The position numbers were made by a program, and so were the translations under genes. Below the pieces are notes generated by a model that worked only from the letters and a program-made list of their open reading frames with translations, did not search any database and was not told the origin of the DNA. Shown piece after piece: positions 38,715-50,501 of a DNA stretch of 64,000 nt. The stretch comes from Lindgomyces ingoldianus (taxonomy: Eukaryota > Ascomycota > Dothideomycetes > Pleosporales > Lindgomycetaceae): contig NW_022985195.1 in assembly GCF_010093535.1 (NCBI RefSeq), positions 422,611 through 486,610 on the forward strand, written 5' to 3'. Numbering within the stretch: position 1 is the first letter of the stretch; each line of letters begins with the position of its first letter.

Positions 38715-41700
38715 GCTCTTTTCTGGTACTCAGGAATCAATTAATACAAATGTGACGTCTTAAAATTGAGAAGACTGTCGAATATCTAGAAACAACGGAA
38801 TGAAAAGGACAGAGGAGAAGGCGAAAACAGCAGAGAATACTCTCCACTCATATACTGCACAGTGTCTTCTAGTATATATCGCCGCTAAGCAGTCACAACG
38901 ATTAGGAAATAGCTCTCCCCAGCTTTGGAGGATAGCTGATTGGACGCCATGTTAAACCTTCTGGATTTAGAACGTTTCTCATCCCGTTTTAACGCATCCG
39001 CCAAAATCTCCATGCAGAAATATCTCTTTGTATGTTGAGGAAATCGTTGCGCTACTCGAAATTTGACCGGGACCCCCAAGCCACATGTTGGTGTGCTACT
39101 GATGCTTGGCGTGAGAGCTGAGTCCAGATACGAGAAGATCAAAGAGCAAGGCCACAAGTCGTACGATGCTCGGGCCCAGGCCTCTCAGGAATGCTGAGGC
39201 TGAAGGAAAGTCCTTCTGACATGTTGAGGCTGAACAGTGTGCTGGATTAACAATCCTAATTAGTAATCTAAAAACGTTCTCAAGAGCGCTGACCAAGCGC
39301 AAAACACGTGCAACGCTATCCCTGTTCGAGCAATGGACAATTCTTACCTAGTGTGTCTTAGTTCCTTTTTGGGAATCTTGAGATCGTTCGAAAATTCCTT
39401 GCCCCGTTACCCCTATTCGTTTATGTCCTATTTGCTTGGAGAAGGTGCCATGCGCTACAGATCCTTTAGTAGGAACGCTTTTTTGGAGGTCGAGGGTGTA
39501 TGTGACGCCCAGACAGAGTATAATGTTGATTTGTAAATGTTGGGCAAATTTTAGAAACGGTAGTGGGAACCGTCCACTACAGCAATACCCGAACAACAAC
39601 ATTTGCTACTATTACAATTTCCAGTTCAATTTGCCCGGCTGACTTGAGAAGCTCCATACGCCGCATATTAATTAAGTTCGAAGCGATAGTAATGCCTTGC
39701 TCTAGTACCATGTTCCGCCAGCTTGGTAGTTTGGCATTCGAAGTGAAGTTAATCGATTTTACAATTGCGTGGCGCCATCTGAATGTCTGTGAGCTGCGCC
39801 ACTGCGCATGTCATCACTTGATATCTAAGGGAAGTAAGTTAGTCCCCTAAATCGCGGAACATGGTAAGGAGTGTGGATTAGGGTTCGCAAGTGCAAAGAA
39901 TCTGCATGTTACAAGAGGTGAGGTTTGGGGAAAGAATTCTCTCTGAAAGCCCCATTACTCAAAGGGCTTCCTATATCCATGTCAGTGTCCTCTGAAGATG
40001 TTCGGCTCCAGTCCCGGACTCCAATAACCGCGTTTTGATGTAGGAGCCTCGGCCTTCCTTAGCACTCTTAATTTTGAATCTCGAATTCACGGAGGCATCG
40101 AATGAGGGGGCTTTTGGAGTTGATGGAGATTTTAGAGCTGAAAATCCCCTCTCTACGCCCAAGGTTGACAAAAAATTGACGGAATATTCGGCGCAGGAGG
40201 GGTGTACAAGCAACTAATATACCTACAACCGGTTCTTTGAAAGTCTAGCCTAAACAGTAAGCGTCCGTATACGTGCCGTCGGAAAAGATGCTCTTATTAG
40301 GACTTCAACGCGAAGAATGCTAAACAGCATCTTACGGTGATAATTAGGATCTTCATCTCCATTCAGAAGAGTGCATGGACTTCCTGATACCGGCGCCAAA
40401 TATGTAGAGCAAAGCAATCTTGTCCACCATATAAACACGGAGTTCTCATATCAAAGGGAGTGAAAATTAGAGCATGGCAATATCGACAAGGTCGTCCAAA
40501 ACTCCAAGGGAAACGTACGTTGCTACTTAGTTCGAGACACATCCGATATCGGAAATGGTTGGATCCCAGAAGAACGCGTAAGGCAGACATTGGAGGAATG
40601 GATATAGAATGGCTACTGACGTTCGTACGATGGTTTTCGTTATCACCGTCCATGAAACAAAATGAGAGGACAGGAATGGGAATATTTGATTATGTAGAGA
40701 ACATGGAGATCTAACAAGCACCAGCGCCGTCGCATAAAAGCATTGCATTGCAATTCAGATCTTTAAGTTTCAGAACTCCGTTTCCAGCGATATGGGAGTT
40801 TGCCGCATGCTTTCATAGCATTCAGAATTGATATGGTGTTTCTGCTGCGTAGTGCCTTGTATTCCCAAAAACAATTTCTAATCCTCCTATAAGCCTTCGT
40901 CGTGAGCAAGAGGAGGTAGCTGCGAATGCAAAATGGTAACCAGAGCTATGGTATATACACCAAGCTACTTCATCTATCTTCTTCAAGGTATGAAGACCAT
41001 CCTGTATCTCACTCCAGTGGCCATGATGAAAAGAATCTCTGAACAAACTCTAGTTGGTGAATTATCTTATTAACGAAGCAAAGAATGAGCGATACCGCAG
41101 GCTTAGATAAGAAAGTCACGATAATGCTGAGTAAGCTCTTGTTTGACGTGTCCCGAAAACCGTCGAAGAGCTTTCCATTACGAAAAGACTGGCAGACTGG
41201 AAGAAGGGGGGGTTCCATAAAGATCATGTCGAGGCCTATATGTTGGCGATTTAACGGGATATCAGGCTGTTTCAGTCTTGAATTTTAAGCTGTAAAGGCC
41301 TCGCGCAAGATCAACCGTAGAAGTGACCTCATACTGGAAAATGAAAACTCTGTATCTTGGCTCAATTTCCCACCATGGCACAAAATAGGATGAGATACCA
41401 TTGTTTAAAAGAACCCTTGCAAAAAAAGATCTCGGGCACTTCAGCTATACATGGGTCATTGGACTAGTGGACGAGCGAGACAAGGAACGCTAGTCAAGGC
41501 TAGCTCCACAAGAAGACTGAAAGGAACTTACCAACTTCTCTTGCGTTTCATGGTGACTGGAGACTGTAAATAGGTGAATCTTGATGATGATGAAAGGAAG
41601 GTCGATGAAAATAGATCTCGTGTGGAGTCGGAGATCCTGGGGCAGGCTCTAGAGGATCACGTGGTTCGTTTAGTCTCGGTCCGGCGGGAGTGGAGGGCTG

Positions 41701-42554
41701 TGTCGGGCACTCACCCATCCGTATCGCTTCATCCTCTGTCTTCGAGCAAGACAACTCGCCGCAATGAGGCGTGCACTCGGAGTTTCCTCCTTCCGCTAAT
41801 TTAACTTGTCGAGAGCTGTTGGCAGCATGGCGAGAGTAATGACTCACTTATTGGAATTATCTAGAAGCTGATAAGGCTCTCTTGCTGTCGTTGAACGAAA
41901 ACGAAAAGCTGGCCGTAGACGGTAATTCTATGTGCGACAGAGAAAAAGTCAGTTTTCAGTTCTCAGAGCAAGAATGACGAACGAGGAGCGGAGATGGTAT
42001 TATCCACAATCCAATCTCTCCAGAATTCGCACGAACCCGATGCTTCACCTCACCTTTGCTAAGCTTTTTAGATCTAGGTTAAGCTTCTGCCTTTTTGAAG
42101 CTTACAAACAATGGTCCAATTACCGAGCGTGGTCGATCTATTTTGAGAAACATTTGTTCTTTGTTTGGGTGCAAGCCTGACCTCAGCCTCACCACGCCAA
42201 AGCTTGAATTCAAATAAGACGAGCCAACGCTCGCTCACTCCTCGGTAGCGCAATTTCCCGGCCTCTTGTGGCGCCGTTCTAGACATCTGTTTGGGAGGGA
42301 ATTTTTGGATTGGATTTGTGATGAGAGGCGTGGACTTGGTTGTCAGCCTTAACGGCACAGTGCTGCGCCCAGACCACGTCAAAGGGAAGACCAGCATCCG
42401 TTCTCACAACGCACGCTCTTAGCTTGAATGGAAGATTTGGTATAGGTATATAATACTGGCAGGTTCCTACGTTTCAGGATATCATCGGCTGCATCTCTTC
42501 GACATCTTCGACATTCACAGTATTCCTCTAACAGTAACGCCCTCCTCTTCCATA
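38715..42554. other. Gene-poor stretch (3.8 kb)
   Basis: Only short ORFs (under 110 codons) with no protein-like composition, no motifs and no good splice partners. It contains the promoter of the monooxygenase on the left and of the ferritin-like gene on the right. Probably degenerate repeats, but no ends or TSDs were identified. Confidence 0.4.
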
Positions 42555-43631
42555 ATGCGTTCCATAATAGCACTATCGACGCTATCCCTTGCTGCTATAT
42601 CATTTGCCGCTCCAGCAGGAAAGCGCGATGCCTACCCTAACGGCGAATTCTTTCCACTCCCCAACGGCTTCCCCAATCCTTCCACCGACCAGACGAAACA
42701 AATCGAGCTGGAAGCGTTCGGCACTCTTCCTAATAGTCCTCCGCCACCAAAGATCAGCACAGATGGCCTCACCAATCTCAAATTGATCGCGCTGAACGAG
42801 CTCTTCGAAGTCGCCTACTTCACTGAACTAGTCTACAACGTAACCAACAAACTACATGGATACGATCTTGGATATGGACACGAATTTGTCCTCGATAGCC
42901 TAAAAGCCATCGTTGCCCAAGAAGAGCTTCACGCCATTAATACTAATGGCGCTCTTCAGAACTTCAAGGCTGAGCCCATCCAGCCTTGCAAATACAGTTT
43001 CCCCGTCACGGATTTCCAATCCGCAATCGCACTTGCAGCAACGTTCACCGATGTTGTTCTCGGCACCCTACAAGACGTCAACCAGGTCTTCGCAAAGAAC
43101 GGCGACGATGGGCTAGTACGCGCCGTAAGCTCCGTTATCGGCAATGAAGGTGAACAAGAAGGCTTCTACCACGTTCTCCAAAGCAAGCGCCCCAGCACCC
43201 TGCCCTTCCTTACGACCAGTGTCCGTGATTTTGCCTTCACCGCCATTCAAAGCTTCACAATCCCTGGAAGCTGCCCCAACATCAACACCATCCCACTGAA
43301 GACATTCAAACCCCTCAACGTCCTCTCCACAAACATCAAAGCAGAGACCCAAAACCTTCAATTCTCGTTCGCTGCCTCTGACGCCGGGACGCAAGACTGG
43401 AATTCCCTTTCACTCGTCTACATCAACCAACAAAACACACCGGTTGTCAAATCTCTCCAGAACCCGGTTGTTGCCAATGGAGTTGTGACTTTCCAAGCGG
43501 CCTTCCCCTTCGATGAGTTTGAGATGAACGGGCTGACGATCGCGGCGGTGACGAGGGGACCGGGGCCGTTTGCGAGCGCGGATGATGTTGCACAGGCTGC
43601 GATTTTTGGGCCTGGGTTGATAGAGATTTAA
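42555..43631 (+). CDS. Secreted ferritin-like protein (LsdA/Rds1 family)
   Basis: A single exon of 358 residues. A signal peptide (M-R-S-I-I-A-L-S-T-L-S-L-A-A-I-S-F-A-A-P) is followed by a K-R processing-like site. The body carries the ferritin-like helices of the family: L-I-A-L-N-E-L-F-E-V-A-Y-F-T-E-L (about 75-90), A-I-V-A-Q-E-E-L-H-A-I (about 115-125) and V-I-G-N-E-G-E-Q-E-G-F-Y (about 195-206). Carboxylates and histidines sit in positions typical of a di-metal site. The C-terminal third is beta-rich. Known relatives include Aspergillus late-sexual-development protein LsdA and fission yeast stress protein Rds1. The biochemical role is not established. It converges with the spinster-type transporter. 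Confidence 0.85.
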   Translation: MRSIIALSTLSLAAISFAAPAGKRDAYPNGEFFPLPNGFPNPSTDQTKQIELEAFGTLPNSPPPPKISTDGLTNLKLIALNELFEVAYFTELVYNVTNKLHGYDLGYGHEFVLDSLKAIVAQEELHAINTNGALQNFKAEPIQPCKYSFPVTDFQSAIALAATFTDVVLGTLQDVNQVFAKNGDDGLVRAVSSVIGNEGEQEGFYHVLQSKRPSTLPFLTTSVRDFAFTAIQSFTIPGSCPNINTIPLKTFKPLNVLSTNIKAETQNLQFSFAASDAGTQDWNSLSLVYINQQNTPVVKSLQNPVVANGVVTFQAAFPFDEFEMNGLTIAAVTRGPGPFASADDVAQAAIFGPGLIEI

Positions 43632-43834
43632 AAGGGTGTGGGTTTGATTTTTACGTATAGCGTCGGCGTTTGGGATATCCTTCCCTGAGACCAGTCTTTT
43701 ACTTATATTTCTTGAGAGTGTATTAGACATATTATTTAAATGCAATAAATGTAATGTGTTTCCGACTATATACCTTGACTAGGTTTCTGTCTTTGCTGAG
43801 CTGACGAGCACTCTTTTTGTACAATCATGTATCA

Positions 43835-45568
43835 TCATCCCAACCGAACGTCTAGCACCACCAAAACAAGTACCACAGTGGCGAAGAAAATGAACACGCC
43901 AACGAAATACAACTGCCGCCTTGTATCCGACTTTCTGCTCGATGTATCCCGATCCTCTAAGTCTCTCCGCAACCCCCAACCCGCAAAAATAAACCCAACC
44001 CCGGCCCAAAAGTAACAGACCGGTGGTATTGTACCCAAACACACTTGAATTATCCGCGTATATCTGGGACTCTCCGGGTCTACATTCGTCAATGAGAAGC
44101 GGATTATTTCAGGGGCTGGGGAGTATATCATCCACTGCATTGCGCCACAGACCGCGAAGCCAAAGGTCTTGTAGTCTGGGGGAAGAAGACCAGTGATGAT
44201 CGTTGAGAGACATCCGAGCCAGGTTTCTGAAGCGAAGATGGCGAAGGTGAGGGTGCTGTAGAGGACCCTAAGGGCTGTAGGTTCAGAGCGAGAGGTGTGG
44301 GAGAAGACAGCACAGATGAGGCAGACGCTGCAGATGAGGCCACCGACGGCTGCAATCCAGAGTGGTAAGGAGTGATATTTCCAGGTTTTTGTGTATCTCC
44401 AGAGGAGGCACGCGATGAGGCCACCGAGAAGGACGGATAAGGAGCTAGTGGCTCCGAGGATGAGACCATAGGTTTCGCGGAGACTGGGTTGGGAGGGATA
44501 GATGTTATTGATGTAGCCTGGCATGTAGTATCCGACAACGTTCGCAGCGCTGTGGCGGATTGCTGAGCTGAGGACTAGGATCCAGAGGCTTTGAAGCTTG
44601 ATCATATACCTACATATCGAGCTCATCTCAATCCAGATTCTCTTGCAGCTCCCTTTAAATCCTCTAGACTTCCTCTCACGTTTCAAATCTTTCGCTTCCT
44701 CACTCATCTCTAATACCTCAACAAGCCCGGTTTGCCTCACTGGTTCCGCAACCCCGGCCATGATTAGTGACGCCAGGACAATTCCAATCATCCCCGTACA
44801 CTTCATAGCACTATCCCACTTCGGGATCCCTGTGGTTTCAAACGCCAGCGCGATCCTCCCCGCCACTGCATCCCCAAGGTAAATCGCAACATACAGAACA
44901 CTCTCGCCGAGAAAAACCTCCGGCCAAGCTGCCAAATCGGATATCAAGCTGACGCTCAAGGCCTCGCTACCCGCCTGTCCAATCCCCATGCCCATCCTCG
45001 CAAGCAGCATATGCCTATGATTTTGTGCAAGTCCCTGACATACCACGCACAGACTCCAGAAACCCGCAAGAAAGGCGAGGAGTTTGACGCGACAGGTTTG
45101 GTAGTCTGCGAACCAGGCAATGAGGATGGAGGCGGGGATGTAGACGACGCCAGTCCAGTAAGATAATATTTGGGCGTATTGCGAGGGGGCGAGGTGAAGG
45201 GAAGCGGTTATAGGTTTGGAGTAGTAGGATATTAGGAATTTGTCGACTTGTGCGAGGAAGTAGGTTAGGGAGAGGAGAAGGATGCGGAGGGTTGTAATGA
45301 AGTACCACCTTTTTTTGGGAAGGAAGTAGGCTGGTGGTGCGAAGGTGCGAAGGCTAGGGGTTGATGGGGTGGGAGTGCTGCCGCTGTCGGCTGAGGCATT
45401 TGAGGTGATGGAATGGGGGTAGTCGGCGACGGGAGTGCGCTGGAAGGGCTGATACCCGATTCGAGTTGAAGATTGTTGCTCGAAGTCATCTTCGGGCTCG
45501 TTACGTCGACGGACTTCGAAGGACCTTTTTGGTCCGCCTGTGAAGCGACGTACATTGTCGGCGTTCAT
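43835..45568 (-). CDS. MFS transporter, spinster-like
   Basis: A single exon of 577 residues. A hydrophilic N-terminus of about 90 residues is followed by about twelve hydrophobic segments. Motifs of the major facilitator fold are visible: A-W-F-A-D-Y (loop 2-3 motif, weak) and M-G-M-G-I-G-Q-A-G-S-E-A-L-S-V-S-L-I-S-D in TM4-5. The early D-K-F-L-I-S-Y-Y and the G-x-x-G-x-A-G pattern are those of the spinster (sphingolipid/lysolipid) subfamily. A central charged loop (K-R-E-R-K-S-R) separates the halves. The substrate is not determinable; related animal proteins move lysolipids or sphingosine phosphate. Confidence 0.82.
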   Translation of the reverse strand: MNADNVRRFTGGPKRSFEVRRRNEPEDDFEQQSSTRIGYQPFQRTPVADYPHSITSNASADSGSTPTPSTPSLRTFAPPAYFLPKKRWYFITTLRILLLSLTYFLAQVDKFLISYYSKPITASLHLAPSQYAQILSYWTGVVYIPASILIAWFADYQTCRVKLLAFLAGFWSLCVVCQGLAQNHRHMLLARMGMGIGQAGSEALSVSLISDLAAWPEVFLGESVLYVAIYLGDAVAGRIALAFETTGIPKWDSAMKCTGMIGIVLASLIMAGVAEPVRQTGLVEVLEMSEEAKDLKRERKSRGFKGSCKRIWIEMSSICRYMIKLQSLWILVLSSAIRHSAANVVGYYMPGYINNIYPSQPSLRETYGLILGATSSLSVLLGGLIACLLWRYTKTWKYHSLPLWIAAVGGLICSVCLICAVFSHTSRSEPTALRVLYSTLTFAIFASETWLGCLSTIITGLLPPDYKTFGFAVCGAMQWMIYSPAPEIIRFSLTNVDPESPRYTRIIQVCLGTIPPVCYFWAGVGFIFAGWGLRRDLEDRDTSSRKSDTRRQLYFVGVFIFFATVVLVLVVLDVRLG

Positions 45569-46007
45569 ACCTCAGACTATGATGAGGGTAAGTTTAGGGG
45601 AGATGGAAGAATAATTGTGGGGTCAGGGATGAGTAGGGGTGAGGATGTGGTTGGCGGTTCGTTGAGACAGTAGGTTTCTTTGAGAGGGAGGTTGAAACTG
45701 TAGGCAATATTGTTGGGCTGGAAGGCTCCACGCGTTGGGATGTAGTGAAAGCTCTCCCGCTCGCGAACCTCTCCTTCAATTGGTTGGTCCAATTATACGA
45801 TATGATACGATATGGAAATGTCAAAGGCGCAGCACTTCCCATAAAAACGGGTGGTAAGAAGAAAATGGAACCTAATTTAGAAATCAGATCGCCCAACCCA
45901 GTCCAAGGCAAATTGTATTTATTGCTATCGTCCCTCCCAACTCCACGCTCTTCCTCAGATAAAGTTCCCATGAAAATCGTGACACCGTCATCGAACGCCA
46001 ATAGGAA
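45569..46007. other. Intergenic region upstream of the MFS gene
   Basis: Promoter of the transporter and 3' flank of the small gene; no further gene supported. Confidence 0.45.
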
Positions 46008-46304
46008 TTACCACATCCAGCCTTCTCTGCCTCACACATCAGTTTTACATTCTCAAAAGGCCAGGGTAATCACACCTTACAAATATGTCCTTCCCCCGGG
46101 TGCAGCATGTCTCACCTCCTTCAAGTGCCTACCATGAGCAGCAAGCTCCTTTGGCGCAATCTTGTCAACCTCTCCCCGTCTTAGTGCATACGAATACCAA
46201 GTCTTGAAGCAATCTTTTTGGGTCGCAATAGGATAGCGAACCCCCTTCGCACGGTGCGCTTGCAGGACCATCATTTCGAGGGAGCGGGTTGAAGGGCCAG
46301 GCAT
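46008..46304 (-). CDS. Small basic protein (80 residues), two exons, unknown function
   Basis: Exon 1 is 46081-46304 and exon 2 is only 19 bp, 46008-46026. The 54-bp intron starts GTAAGG, carries a CTGATG-like branch site and ends GGCAG. Splicing turns the end into G-G-R-T-Y-L-E-G-W-M-W followed by TAA. Without splicing the protein would stop five residues earlier. The sequence is basic and regular (start M-P-G-P-S-T-R-S-L-E, then R-Y-P-I-A-T-Q-K-D-C-F-K-T-W-Y-S). It has no membrane segment and no signal peptide. It looks like a conserved small fungal protein, but I cannot name a family. Confidence 0.6.
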
Positions 46305-47556
46305 TGTGACAGAAATCGATAGTATATGTTACGGCAGATAATCAAGTTGGGCTTGGTGGAGACTTGAACTGTTAGAGGGTGCAGTGACGTTGGCTTTAAC
46401 TTGTTGTCTCGGGATTGTTGAGATGGAGTTCGGGAACCGAATGAATGTTGAGGTCACGTGTGACTTGGTTCCGTGTCTAGAGCCTATCAACTCTGAACGA
46501 TCGACACAGCGCACTCCAAGGCTCTTCAAATTGAATATGGAAGGATAGAGCAAAGACTGAGATAAACAAGCAGGTAATTATGTTTCGACTTATCTTCCCC
46601 GGAATCGCATGATACTTGCTTCTTCCCGGCTCTCCTCACCAGCTTCTCCGCATTTTGAACATGGAGCGAGCCAACATGCACGTCTCAGCTTACGGTGTCC
46701 TGACCGCTACTTTCCTACTGGCTAGTTCATTGGAGCATGGCGCACACTTCTCAGGCAATCGAGTCTGGATATGGGAAAGTACGGGAGGACAGGGAATCTT
46801 GTGTAAATGCGGAGCCGTTGAGAGGTGTGGGTGGTATCAGGGATGTTTGGAATTAGGAGCTGGGGTTGGCAGGCTTATGCAACTTCATTCACTAATAGGG
46901 CGCCACTCAAGTCAGCTGAGTAACTTCGCCAATGTACCACATAACCTGTCTAGAGTACTCTTTATGCTATACCTAAAGAAACTTGACTTGGCCAATAGCA
47001 AGCCTAGGATTCAGGGCCCGCCCCGGTTTTCTTGTCGATTCCAGGGTATCGATTAGCCAGTGAATCATCTTTGGGAAGAGCGTAAAGTGTACTCTTCCAA
47101 GATTCTATGGTGGGTGTGTTTGCAGGTCGCTTCGACGGCGGTTGAAGAAAAGAGTTCGGGTTGAGTCGGCATCAGTCAAGCAAACACCTGCAACCTGCTG
47201 CGGTACGGCACGGCTAATGTTTTGCACCCGTCCCGACCCCTCTACTAGAGATATTGGGAATTGCTAAATTTTCGAGGCAACGGTTCCATGTGTAGGAAGT
47301 GGATATGAGATGGTTGCTAGTCCATGCACTAAAACTTGAGAAAGGGTTTAGAGTGCATCACTCGTCGGCCGAACTCTATCCCTGAAAGCGAGGAGAATAA
47401 CGTTATGAAGGCCATAAAAAGAGAAGGGCTTCTCTTAGAAGATGGAGTATCAGAATCTATATCAAAATCTTCGCATCTTCATCAAAATTCCCGGGATTCC
47501 ACTCCCAAAACATCTACGTCCACCTTATACCCAAGCTCCAGCACAACTCCTTCATT
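46305..47556. other. Intergenic region (1.25 kb)
   Basis: Divergent promoters of the 80-residue gene and the HD-domain gene. Short ORFs without motifs; nothing else supported. Confidence 0.45.
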
Positions 47557-48261
47557 ATGTCCCTCCAAACCCGTGTCCTGGCTGGTATCACTGTCCCCGA
47601 CACCCCTCTCATCACCAAGGCCATCGCTTTCGCTCGTCGTCATATGGACGATCAAGGCTACAAGCATGTCGTTCGCTCCTGGTTGACCGGTCAGGCCATC
47701 ATTTCTCACCTCCCTCCTCCCGCTCAGCAATCCATCGACCTGGAAGCCTACGCTCTATCAACCATCTTGCATGATCTAGGCTGGTCTAAGAGCCCCGAGC
47801 TCATATCCAAGGACAAGTGTTTTGAAGTCGATAGTGCCAATGCCGCACGAGAATTCTTGCTTCGCGAGGGCGAAGCTTCGGAATGGAATAAACACCGGAT
47901 TCAACTTGTTTGGGATGCTATTGCCCTGCACTCGTCTCCCCAAATCGCTGCATTCAAGGAATCTGAAGTCGCGCTTGCTAACGCGGGGATCTTTACAGAG
48001 CTTTTGGGTGTCGATGTCAGCAAGCAGCTCATGGGTGGTGTAGTCGGGATGAGCCAACAGGAATTTGATGGCATTGCGAAGGAGTTCCCGCGAGAGGGGT
48101 TGAGAGGGTACTTGAGGGAGATTATGTGTGGACTTTGTAGGACGAAGCCGGAGACCACATATTTGAACTTTGTGAGTGGGTTCGGTGAGAGATTCGTCGA
48201 GGGGTATAGTCTGGAGGGAAAGAAGGTCGTGGATATGATGGAGACGTACGTAACAGAGTAG
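47557..48261 (+). CDS. HD-domain hydrolase, cyanamide hydratase (DDI2/Cah) type
   Basis: A single exon of 234 residues. The zinc-binding HD pattern is present: K-H-V-V-R-S-W near residue 35, T-I-L-H-D-L-G-W-S near residue 70, and D-A-I-A-L-H-S-S-P near residue 123. Residues around them (Y-A-L-S-T-I-L-H-D-L) match the fungal cyanamide hydratase group, which includes yeast DDI2/DDI3 and Myrothecium Cah and converts cyanamide to urea. Length agrees with that family (about 225-245). Substrate specificity is inferred from family likeness. Other small HD hydrolases share the fold. Confidence 0.85.
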   Translation: MSLQTRVLAGITVPDTPLITKAIAFARRHMDDQGYKHVVRSWLTGQAIISHLPPPAQQSIDLEAYALSTILHDLGWSKSPELISKDKCFEVDSANAAREFLLREGEASEWNKHRIQLVWDAIALHSSPQIAAFKESEVALANAGIFTELLGVDVSKQLMGGVVGMSQQEFDGIAKEFPREGLRGYLREIMCGLCRTKPETTYLNFVSGFGERFVEGYSLEGKKVVDMMETYVTE

Positions 48262-49863
48262 GCTTGGTTCAAGAGAGAGGGACTCGCCCAGGCTTTCCCG
48301 GTCAATCTAAAGGGGTGTTTGTCCTAAACACAGATCAGCACTCTATTTTCTACCGCAGGTAACGCTTCTGCCCCTAATATCGCCACCACTTAGCCCCTCC
48401 CTCACTGATCTTAAAATATTTTCTTAAAAGCTAAGGAAAGTCTTGGAAGAAGTACATACTTCTTCTTTCCGAATTTTAGAGAATGCTATTAGCCCTTTGT
48501 AGAGCATATCTTGTGGTTTTTTGCTTGATTTTAGGATGGATTTAATAGTGTGATGTGTTGAGAGGGATTGTCGGGGCCCCAAACCTTTAACACCCTGGGA
48601 TCTCTTCTACCTCAACGCCGTCCCAGGACTTCTTAGTTCCCATCCCCTCTTCTCATAGCTTGAGGAGTACATCCTTTCACTTTTTTGGTTGTGAATTTTT
48701 GTTGAATCGTGTAAGTTGCTATCTGAAAAAAATAGTGCTCACAACTCAGCTAGATCTCATCGTAAATGACTGTGACTTCTACGCCATCTTTAGAGCGACG
48801 CGTGAAAGTCGGCCGAACTTCATCGATTGGTTAGCATATATGTAACTCATCTTCACTAACCGTTACATTTCTCTTCTAGTGTTAGATCCCGCGCTTTTAT
48901 TCTAAACACAACGTCATCTCAACCTCTATGTTACAATTTCATATCCGAAAACTAATCTCAACCTTCCACGGCCCCTTCCCACGTATTACTCGAATAAGCG
49001 ACCGAACTGAGCAATCTTCCCGAATACCCTCATGGATTAGAGCAGCGTCTTTGTTCCTGCTATTCCTAGCTGTATGCGGTTGGCTATCAGGGTTAAAATC
49101 CGGGGGAAGAAGGCTGTACGGTGGTGGTGGAGACATCGATCGGGTTGGCCGTGGAAGGGGTAGCAGAGGCGGAGGATGAGACAGTGAGCTTGAAATCGGA
49201 ATTGTAGTGGTACCCCCAAAATTGTGAGCAGTGGTCTGGGCGGCCAATCGAAGGTGGTCTTGAGATGGATCGTGAGAGTTGATGTGAGAAAGGAGGCAGG
49301 ACGGCCTCCCGTAATGAGTCCTTGGCCGACGGTTCGAACTTCTCATTGTTCGGCGAAGAATTGGCATCGAGGCTCAATGGACGATTGGGCAAGCAGTGGC
49401 AAGGGAGGAAGGAAGGAATGGATGCCGTCCTGAGGGATGAGACGAGAAAGATAGGTGGGACAGAGTGATTTTACTGAGAATGAGGGGGGACGGCGAATGA
49501 AATTGTGGCTTCCTTAAGAACTTGGGTCCTTCGCACATGCTCGGGCTCGTTGAGGTGACTCCAATGGTGAGCCGTGGTTGATGTCTGGCATTAGGATGGC
49601 ATTATTACTCTCGATCTCTGGTGATGGTAAAATTCTATCAAATCCGTCTGAAATCAAGAACGCGAATAGGTAGCTAGAACATAAATTCTTGACTATTCTA
49701 GAGCAGAAATATTGATCCCAGTGTCCTACTTCCCAAGCCAGCAAGCCCCACAACGTTGCGGCTATTCGAAAAACCCAGCAGTAGAAGAGGTTACGATTTA
49801 AAACTTTGTACTGGGGTATAAAAGACGCCCATGGATAGATGCGCGACATAATCTCTCTCGGTG
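48262..49863. other. Gene-poor stretch
   Basis: No ORF with convincing composition. 3' UTR of the HD-domain gene at the left end. A minus-strand proline/histidine-rich ORF around 48940-49390 looks like a chance low-complexity reading. Confidence 0.4.
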
Positions 49864-50345
49864 TAGGACGTAATCTAAGGACCTAAAGCCACCCTTCTCT
49901 TGGCAGGGAGGCGTCCGAGAGAAGCTTCTATGTTCTGTATACCCACCTAACTGACTCGGAGCCTGTTATCAGGAACGATGCACTACGGAATCGAGTGTAG
50001 CGAATAGAGAAGGTGCCACAGAACTTCTTCTAATATAGGACAAAACTAAAGGACCAAGAGACCCAATTAACCAAGCAGGAAAGCGTCTAGGAGCAGCTTC
50101 CCTATTCTATAAACCTCCCTCAAAGGACTTGGAGCCTATCGTGGGGACTAAGACATCGTAGAATTAGGCGTAGAGAATGTGGAAGGTGTAACAGAATCTC
50201 CTCTAATTGAGGGCAGGACTGGTAATACCAAACTCCTTCTGAGAGAGGGGGCAAAAGTTCCGGGTATGCCTACCCATTTTGAAAGCTCACTTAGAGATCT
50301 TAGAGCCTGTTATTAGGACAGGGACATTACAGCCACACACAGACA
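49864..50345. repeat. Degenerate tandem repeat, period about 172 bp, ~3 copies
   Basis: Similar blocks recur: GGAGCCTGTTATCAGGA at about 49958, GGAGCCTATCGTGGGGA at about 50131 and AGAGCCTGTTATTAGGA at about 50302. Each is preceded by a GCAGGGAGGCG- or GCAGGAAAGCG-like block and followed, in copies 1 and 2, by a GAATAGAGAAGGTG/GAATGTGGAAGGTG block and TCTAAT. Spacings are 173 and 171 bp. Copies differ by many substitutions, so the array is old. Confidence 0.65.
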
Positions 50346-50501
50346 GGCCATAAGATGTTCAGCAAGATCGCATTGTCAGGGAGGAATATTATCTATTTTC
50401 CAGTAGAATCATCCAACCAAAAACCCCATCCTAAAAAATAGCAGCAAACAGAAACATTATTCTCCCTCATTCTTAACCTCGACCTGGGGGTCCAGAGCCG
50501 A

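Noticed and set aside
41548..41847. 99-codon minus-strand frame in the gene-poor stretch
   Set aside because: No signal peptide, domain or splice partner; composition looks random.
45594..46001. 135-codon minus-strand frame upstream of the MFS gene
   Set aside because: Overlaps the last exon/3' flank of the small gene and the transporter promoter; low complexity at its end and no motifs.
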